Both the position numbers and the translations under genes were made by a program. Of a stretch of 64,000 nt of DNA, positions 58,001 through 64,000 are shown piece by piece. Within the stretch, counting starts at the first letter, position 1; every line of letters begins with the position of its first letter. The notes below the pieces were generated by a model, which was not told the origin of the DNA, searched no databases, and worked only from the letters and a program-made list of their open reading frames with translations. This DNA comes from Hypholoma sublateritium FD-334 SS-4 (taxonomy: Eukaryota > Basidiomycota > Agaricomycetes > Agaricales > Strophariaceae), in assembly GCA_000827495.1 (NCBI GenBank), contig KN817520.1, positions 477,700-541,699 on the forward strand, written 5' to 3'.

Positions 58001-59208
58001 ATAGTTGCATTCAAGATTTACATCAACCGCACGTATCATCCAGCCTTTTACTACTTTAATCCTACACAAGAGGAGATCAATGAGGCCAAGATCCATTCGG
58101 AACGCGCAGATGCTAAGAACAATAAACTGGAGAAGCGCTTCGGTCACCCCGCGCTGCATACCGACCTGTTCACGCCTATGCTGCACAAGAACATGATGCC
58201 ATTACTTAGCGAAGTATACCAAGGTAGAATTGGAACCGATCACGCCAAATTGGATGAATATGGTGGCCAAAGCATGGAAGCTCAAGTCCTGCCAGGCGGA
58301 ATTAAGATTGCAGCTATTGATCAGGTGGGTTTTACAACCCGTCTATCTTCGTGTACCCCCTTCTCACCTGCTTCCACCACCAGCGGGATCTTGAATACGA
58401 CCCTGCCCTATATCAACGTGACCGTGGCGAGCTTGACTCGGATGCACGCTCTATCGCTGCGACTGAAATCTTTGGCAAGCCTAGGACCCACCACCCCAAT
58501 ATGTCATCGAACGCGCTGAAAGGATACCTTGGGCATGGTCCAGGGACAAGTGATATTGAACTGTCTAAAATGGATTCGATGGAAGAGCCATTGCTCAGCC
58601 CCACATCAGCGGCTTTCCAGGCGCAGGCATTCGCCTCCCAGCACTCGCTCCCCGCCTCGCTCTACCAAAGCTCAAGAGGCGAGGCCCCGCTCCACAGACC
58701 GCAGGATCGCTCGTACTCGCCCAGCCCCGCTTACGCATCTACGGATAATCTAGGACGGTCTCCCGTCAGTCCCTACCCAAGCTCCGAGCAATCGCACCAG
58801 TCATACCAGTCGCCCGCTCACCAGCGGCAGGCTAGTGGCAACATGCTCGCGAACCAGCCGGTACGGGGCCAATCTCCCGGTCCGTACAATGCCATGGGGT
58901 ACCCCCCACAGCAGCAGAGTCAGCAATACCACGCGCGGCAGGCGAGTGGGAACATGCTGGCCAACGGCCGCTCCCAATCGCCCGGGCCGTATAACGTGTA
59001 CGCGCCTCAGCAGCAGCACCCACAGCATCACGCACGACAATCGAGCGGGAACGTGCTAGCGGAGTACCAGCGCTCGCCGGCTTCCCCTGCGCCGGGATAT
59101 CAGCAGGCTCCACCCGGCCTGCAATCGCAGCCTGCTCAATACCAACAACAGTCACAGCAGGACAGCACTAATATGGCGGGACGCGGTGCGCGGAGAGGTG
59201 GCTACTAA
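55096..59208 (+). CDS. CSC1/OSCA/TMEM63-type mechano- or osmo-sensitive cation channel (RSN1 family)
   Basis: Plasma-membrane channel of the DUF221 superfamily, gated by osmotic or mechanical stress and permeable to Ca2+ in characterised members. The N-terminal helix is GSQVALMSIVSVVTILLFNF; then RISDSLFGWLPPLIHTKEPE, LFSGIAIITCGILIPINIIY and VVSYLITFLIVFCVNLHWKA. A cytosolic domain (LQVRRVPKKLQSDEGLTAIF; VGKLPELIDYHNQTVREFEE) follows. The pore block is WLCAVCFFNTVPLFVISVLA, SGVLPPAISGLFGFFLPVVM, YFTFLIISQLIIFTLIGVIF, GFLAIFDLAQIINLLWL and PPDFQYAVYYSNI; then ANLYINRTYHPAFYY-like FKIYINRTYHPAFYYFNPTQ. About fifteen introns. The 200-residue C-terminal tail is Gln/Pro/Ser-rich with repeats (see findings) and ends GRGARRGGY. 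ATG 55096. Confidence 0.92.
58821..59064 (+). repeat. Coding tandem repeats in the channel's C-terminal tail
   Basis: Three diverged units of about 105 bases encode RQASGNMLANQPVRGQSPGP, RQASGNMLANGRSQSPGPYN and RQSSGNVLAEYQRSPASPAP, separated by Gln/His-rich linkers. Confidence 0.85.
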
Positions 59209-59718
59209 TGATTTTTCTGTTGTTCCGGGTTATTGGTCTCGCTTTGTGGATGAGACGCTACTTTGATCTCATGTCGATTTATTATTATATTACCCTATCT
59301 TGCTCTCATTTACGCCCTTTCCCCCACGTCCATCTTTCCCCTTTCCCTGTCCCGTTACATCCCGATTCTCGCCTCGGTCTTTTGTGCGGAATTGATGGAC
59401 TTGTATTACACTGGTATTGTAATCGATAGAACACATAATCAAACCGCCAGCATAGACTACTTACCGGAGTCGGATTATATTTTTAATGAAAGGCGTAAAT
59501 GTCCGCCGTAAAACGAATACAAAATTGGAAATCTGACGACGGGTGTGAATGGGCAGTATTCACGAAATACATATTTTATGAAGGGTACATGGTTTCTGTA
59601 GATGGGGTATGTATGACGCATAGCGGGTTCATTGTGGGGAGACTGGAGAGACTTGGTTCATGAGTATCCGTCAGAATGATGAAAATCAATAGCAGTGGCA
59701 AAGCGATAGGAAGCATTT
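59209..59718. other. Convergent 3' intergenic region
   Basis: 510 bases between two converging genes, T-rich in the first part. No gene recognised. Confidence 0.5.
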
Positions 59719-61230
59719 TTACTGTGTCGTATATGACCAGGAATATTGAAAATCGATGACTGTCGGCAGCGGAATGGCTTTCTTGGCACTCTGCATGTCT
59801 TCGTCGGTTATAAACATCCCTCGGAAGCGAAGCTTGGATAGCAGACATGACGACCGCTGAATGAGGGATAGTATCTCAGCCTTTGGCCAGCTCACGACGC
59901 CATATCCAGGGCATTCTTTAGGGATGATGAGGGTCAAGTCGGCTAGGTTTGGGAGCTGGAGGAGGGTCAGATCCACGGTCGGTGCTGTAGTATTTTCGAT
60001 AAATGAGGTTATGTGGAGGATATGCAGCTTCTGATGGACGACTTTCCTGACGTCCTGATGCCATGGCCGGTCGGTGTGGATTAGGCTCATGGTATACGAT
60101 TGGAGGTTCGGACAGTTAGACAGGACTTCGATGTGCTGTGATATGTTGAGCCAGCACTGGGACGACACGTGAGTCAATTGCGCCCATGGGAGGAATAGAT
60201 GCTGCAGGTAGATAGCTTTAGTCAAAGAGGAGATTGTTTTTAATTTGGGTACGTGACAAGGCTGGAGATTCAGGCTTATGATGTGTTCGGCAGAGCTAAA
60301 TTCGAGCGTCTGGAGGCGGGGCATGTGGTTCTTGAGGAGGGCACGGAGTAGATTACTCGGCAGATTGAGTCGAAGGTGGTACCACCTATCGGCCGTAGCT
60401 ATTATTGTCTTCAAAACGTGGTGGTCGAAGCAGCCGTCGTCCATGAAGGTCGGGGTCGAGATGGTCAGGTAGAGGCATGCATTTTCGGAGCGACTGAGCC
60501 AGCACTCAAGAGATGACTTCCAAATGCGGCGCCTCCAGGACGTGCGGATAGACAGCGTGTTCCACAGGAGTGGCGTACCCACAGCGACCCTCCTCCAATG
60601 GGTACATATTTGACACAATAGTAGTGGCGCCTGCTGAGGGTTTGGCGTGACGAACTCTTCATCGGGCAAACATAGGAGGAATATTTTTGCCCATAATTCG
60701 ACTGGTAGTTTTCCGCTCCGGCGGATAAGTTCGGTTTGCCGGTGCTTCAAATCAGTTGCGAGTAAATGTCGCTCCCTTATTAGACTTTCTAAAGCGCTTT
60801 CCGTATGGTGTAATGCATCGTTGAGATCCCCAAGTAAGCTGAAATTTGAGATTTCGATAACAGGTGTTGATACCGTCCGCCGGCTTATTCGATCAAACAA
60901 ACTGCGGGCTCGGTGCAATAAAGAGGGCTTATGGGGGTGGGAGAGATTGGCAACCCGGGGCTCGGTCTTACACTTCAACTTGTAAATCCCTTCGAGGCTT
61001 CGTTGGGTCGACGAAACGTTCAGATCGATGGCATAGACCATTCTTTCTAGCTTAGATATTTCATTCTCAATTTCTCTCGCATCGGATGTCTGTGGATCCA
61101 GATCGATTTCCTGAAATCCGGGCATAGATGCCACCAAAATAGGTTGAGCGAAGCAGGATAAGAATGAGTTCTGTGACTCTTTTTGATTAGTATATGGCGA
61201 ACTCGCTTTAGTTTGCATTACAGATCCCAT
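59719..61230 (-). CDS. F-box protein, Agaricomycete type
   Basis: Predicted SCF ubiquitin-ligase adaptor of the large basidiomycete F-box family. A Glu-rich coiled-coil-like N-terminus (REIENEISKLERMVYAIDLN; ALHHTESALESLIRERHLLA) precedes the F-box SGKLPVELWAKIFLLCLPDE, with LLCQICTHWRRVAVGTPLLW and NTLSIRTSW, followed by leucine-rich-repeat-like strands (LLKNHMPRLQTLEFSSAEHI; LSNCPNLQSYTMSL; LLQLPNLADLTLII). Intronless, 503 residues from the ATG at 61230-61228; TAA 59721-59719. An upstream in-frame GTG extension is open but lacks ATG. The substrate is unknown; such genes are often lineage-specific. Confidence 0.85.
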   Translation of the reverse strand: MGSVMQTKASSPYTNQKESQNSFLSCFAQPILVASMPGFQEIDLDPQTSDAREIENEISKLERMVYAIDLNVSSTQRSLEGIYKLKCKTEPRVANLSHPHKPSLLHRARSLFDRISRRTVSTPVIEISNFSLLGDLNDALHHTESALESLIRERHLLATDLKHRQTELIRRSGKLPVELWAKIFLLCLPDEEFVTPNPQQAPLLLCQICTHWRRVAVGTPLLWNTLSIRTSWRRRIWKSSLECWLSRSENACLYLTISTPTFMDDGCFDHHVLKTIIATADRWYHLRLNLPSNLLRALLKNHMPRLQTLEFSSAEHIISLNLQPCHVPKLKTISSLTKAIYLQHLFLPWAQLTHVSSQCWLNISQHIEVLSNCPNLQSYTMSLIHTDRPWHQDVRKVVHQKLHILHITSFIENTTAPTVDLTLLQLPNLADLTLIIPKECPGYGVVSWPKAEILSLIQRSSCLLSKLRFRGMFITDEDMQSAKKAIPLPTVIDFQYSWSYTTQ

Positions 61231-63170
61231 TGTAGGAAGCGGTCCAAGTAGGTCCAATAGCGTCCGAGTGGAGTCGAGGCCAAGTCGGGGCACATGAGTC
61301 GACGACTCGGAGGAGTCGGCGTTAAATTCTGTGGTAAATAGCTATATGGTTTTGAGATCGACAAAACACAACTTTGGATGATATACACGCAAGCAGGCCG
61401 ACTAGATGTGAAAGTTGGACACCAAGGTATGCCGTGAGGGTGAGAATGAGAATCATTGCATGAATGAAGAAGCAAGTTGTATGTAGCGGCCCGGGGACAG
61501 GAGCTAAGTATGCAGGCTTCGGGCCGGTATTACATACCTATGTAATGGCTACGTAATCAAATTGTTTTCAAAAGAGGAATTAGGGTTAGGTTTACAGGCG
61601 TTCATTCTTCCGAGTCGCCACATCGCCTCGCAGAGTCCAAACAACCTCCCAACCATGACCACGACCACCATTTTTCCTGTCAAAGACGTGATGTTGCTTT
61701 TTCGACAAATATTGTGCTTAATTTGACCTGTCTATCCGCAATGGAAAGAGTATCGGTTCCCAAGGTCTTGGCTTTTGCAGGTATCGGTCGTTGCATGGTC
61801 ACTGAGGATTATAGGACCTGAAAGCGACAAGACAACGGCAAAGTAGCGCTACTGAGTAAGAAACGGGTTCCTACATGAAAATGTATATAAGGTGAGTTCT
61901 GGCTTTCTTTTTTTTTACGTTTCTATAAGGATGCAAAACATCGTATCGCTGGTTTAATCCAGAAACTATTTCGGATCGGAGGCATAACTCGTAAGGACAT
62001 TGCGCTCTGAAATGAGCGGTCTACTTTTAGACAAAATCTTCTCTCTGACTACTCTCTAACTCTTTCACGCTGCTGATGAATTCCCTTTACTCACGTTATA
62101 CTATCCTTCCCCTATATCTCAGCAGCGAGATTGTCTAGAGCATTTTCTTAACCGCTCCTTCAAATGAGTTCATGTGCCGCGGACTTATATCCTCGGTCAT
62201 TTTCTTAGTCGGGCGTCATGGAACGTTGCAGGAGCTCCGTCGGTCATAATGCAATCTTCGTCGACCGACTGTCACCCTCTGTTACCGCCAAACAACCTAT
62301 AGTCTCCGATTGTGGCGTCATTTCGGTTTTCGTCGATGTCCCCAGTGAAGGATTTCCCAGGTATCCGAATTCTAGAGGGTTCTCTTTGGTGGGCTCGTGC
62401 TTCTATCTTATGTGGATATACACCTAGAGCAATGACTATTACATGATTCCATTTCGCATATACCTCTTGGCACCGAGGCTTTCTGGGTGACCATGGTTTT
62501 CAACTGGTATTATCAAATGTGAAACTGGATCCACCGGCAATTTTATCCTCCAGAGAGTCCCACTGTGCACTTGTAAGTTTCCATTATTTTTCTCTAACAT
62601 ACAACCTCAAAGTTGACTGGTACGAATTACAAGTGTCTCTATGTGACCATCGCATCCCGTTCCGATTTGTCGGAAATGGGCACGTTTCTAAAAGCGATCA
62701 CTCAACGCGACTATCTATTATAATCCGCTCTACCCCCGCAGTTGAGGTTGGCGTCTACTCGGCTTCGCGATGGAGAAGCCTCAGCAGCAGCCAAACGCCG
62801 GGACGGAATGATTGACAATTGACATGTTGTTCGCGTGGTCTTTGCGAACCATGTTATCCTTGCGTCGTCTTCCTCTCTTAGATTTTTGCGGCTTTGAAAT
62901 GCCCAGACATTTGTGCGACAGAATCTTCCCTCCGTTATTCTATTCGGGTACAATGGCCGATACCGTTCCCGAGCAACCAGTGCCGGTGGTGCTACATCTT
63001 ATCGTCAAATTAGTTTGCAAGGCCGAAGACAACCTAAAATTCGGAATATTCTGTAGGCTATAAAACGAGGCGTCTGGCAAGCAGAATGTTCATTATCCGG
63101 CTTTCGCTCCTTCTTCAATCCATTGCCTCCAGCACATTTCTATTCTCGCACCTCTACTACGTCCTCTAAC
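61231..63170. other. Intergenic region
   Basis: 1.94 kb. A plus-strand frame at 62218-62427 begins MERCRSSVGHNAIFVDRLSP but has no recognised family or continuation. An interstitial telomere-like TTAGGGTTAGG lies at 61580-61590. The last few hundred bases should be the promoter of the oxaloacetase-like gene. Confidence 0.45.
61580..61590 (+). repeat. Interstitial telomere-like motif
   Basis: TTAGGGTTAGG, nearly two units of the fungal telomere repeat, in otherwise ordinary sequence. May be chance or a Rap1/Tbf-type binding site in a promoter region. Confidence 0.6.
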
Positions 63171-64000
63171 ATGCCCGGACTCGACTACTTCTCCAAAGCC
63201 GAAACCACCACCCAAGCACCCGCTGCACCCTCGTCGGAGTCCAGTGGTTCGACTACTTCTGCCTCGGGTGTTTATTACAATGCGCGCTTAGACCCAAAGA
63301 ACTATCTTGAGGGTCCCTTGTCCGTCCACCCTGCCACTCGTCTTCGTCAAATGCTTGCGAGACCTGGCATCGTCGTACGTCTTTTGTGCGGCTCAAAATC
63401 AGCTGCTTATCTGCGGTCGTTGTCAAGATCGCTCCAGGTATATGCGACGGTATCAGCGCCCGATGCGCCCTAGAGGCTGGTTTCAACTGCATGTATCAAA
63501 GGTGTGCTTATCTTCCACGTCGTCTTTTTTCTGCATTCTTACTTGCATCTTCAGCGGTGCCGCTACCACAGCTTCTCGTCTCGGCCAGCCTGATGTTGCC
63601 ATTGCGACGATGAATGATTTCGTTGGGGTGCTTGATTTGACCTCGAATAAACGATCGCCGACTAATACAACTCTTTCCAGGCCGCGCAGATGGTTTGCAG
63701 CCTCGACCCCACAGTCCCAGTCATCGCAGACGCCGATACAGGGTACGCAGTCTCCACTGCATGCAGTGGATCACCATAATTCATGTCTATTATATTTTCG
63801 TCTCTGCAGGTTCGGTGGGCCCGCAAACGTCGCGCGCACCGTGACACAATATGCCAGGGCAGGCGTCGCCGGGTTGCACATCGAAGATCAGGTCCAGACC
63901 AAGCGATGCGGGCATCTCATGGGAAAACAGGTCGTCTCGCGCGAGGAGTTCCTTACCCGTATTCGGGCGGCTGTCATCGCGCGGGACTCCATACCCGGAG
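63171..64000 (+). CDS. PEP-mutase/isocitrate-lyase family enzyme, oxaloacetate acetylhydrolase-like (copy 2, partial)
   Basis: The 5' part of a paralogue of the gene at 10286-11795. The start MPGLDYFSKAETTTQAPAAP has the same MPGLDYF opening and a variable Ser/Ala linker, then VYYNARLDPKNYLEGPLSVH, LRQMLARPGIV, an intron at the same position as copy 1, IAPGICDGISARCALEAGFN, SGAATTASRLGQPDVAIATM, VCSLDPTVPVIADADTG, FGGPANVARTVTQYARAGVA and HIEDQVQTKRCGHLMGK with the catalytic Cys. The gene runs past the window end. Identity to copy 1 is high in the barrel and low in the linker, as expected of an old duplication. Substrate as for copy 1. Confidence 0.85.

Overview
The window reads as nuclear DNA of a filamentous basidiomycete, most likely a mushroom-forming Agaricomycete. 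Genes are split by many short introns (about 45-70 bases, GT...AG), genes are closely packed, and the recognisable proteins are fungal or mitochondrial: mitochondrial Hsp70, dynactin p25, flavocytochrome b2, Agaricomycete-type F-box proteins and a CSC1/OSCA channel. Two copies of a PEP-mutase/isocitrate-lyase-type enzyme resembling oxaloacetate acetylhydrolase would suit an oxalate-forming wood or litter fungus. The species cannot be named from sequence alone.

Layout. 1-16.7 kb is a normal gene-dense segment: an aminoglycoside-phosphotransferase/ACAD11-like kinase, mitochondrial Hsp70, an F-box protein, dynactin p25, a TMEM70/TMEM186-like mitochondrial membrane protein, the first oxaloacetase-like enzyme, flavocytochrome b2 and N-acetylglucosamine-6-phosphate deacetylase. 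16.7-34.5 kb is very different. About 18 kb carries a single convincing gene, a bZIP transcription factor at 24.6-26.0 kb. Much of it (about 20-31.7 kb) is a GC- and CpG-rich block with several families of short dispersed and tandem repeats, a strongly C-rich strand tract and microsatellites. 34.5-43.4 kb holds two paralogous MFS transporters of the allantoate/nicotinate (Dal5/Tna1) type, the relic of a third at 33.3-33.7 kb, and a nicotinamide-mononucleotide adenylyltransferase. This suggests a loose NAD-salvage neighbourhood.

44.4-53.2 kb is again gene-dense: glutaryl-CoA dehydrogenase, ribosomal protein eL33, an IMPACT/UPF0029 protein, a Pro/Lys-rich putative mitochondrial protein, a small conserved membrane protein and an NFKBIL1-like protein. 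53.86-54.93 kb is a candidate non-autonomous DNA transposon with perfect 40-bp terminal inverted repeats, not previously named as far as I can tell. 55.1-59.2 kb is a CSC1/OSCA/TMEM63-type channel with a peptide-repeat tail, followed by a second F-box gene. The window ends inside a second oxaloacetase-like gene.

How the genes fit together. Several act in mitochondria (Hsp70, glutaryl-CoA dehydrogenase, the TMEM70-like protein), but they are in both orientations with separate promoters, so this is not an operon-like cluster. The most suggestive functional adjacency is the pair of Tna1/Dal5-type transporters next to NMN adenylyltransferase. The most unusual non-coding features are the GC-rich repeat block around the bZIP gene and the inverted-repeat element at 54 kb. 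I saw no convincing tRNA, rRNA or CRISPR array.
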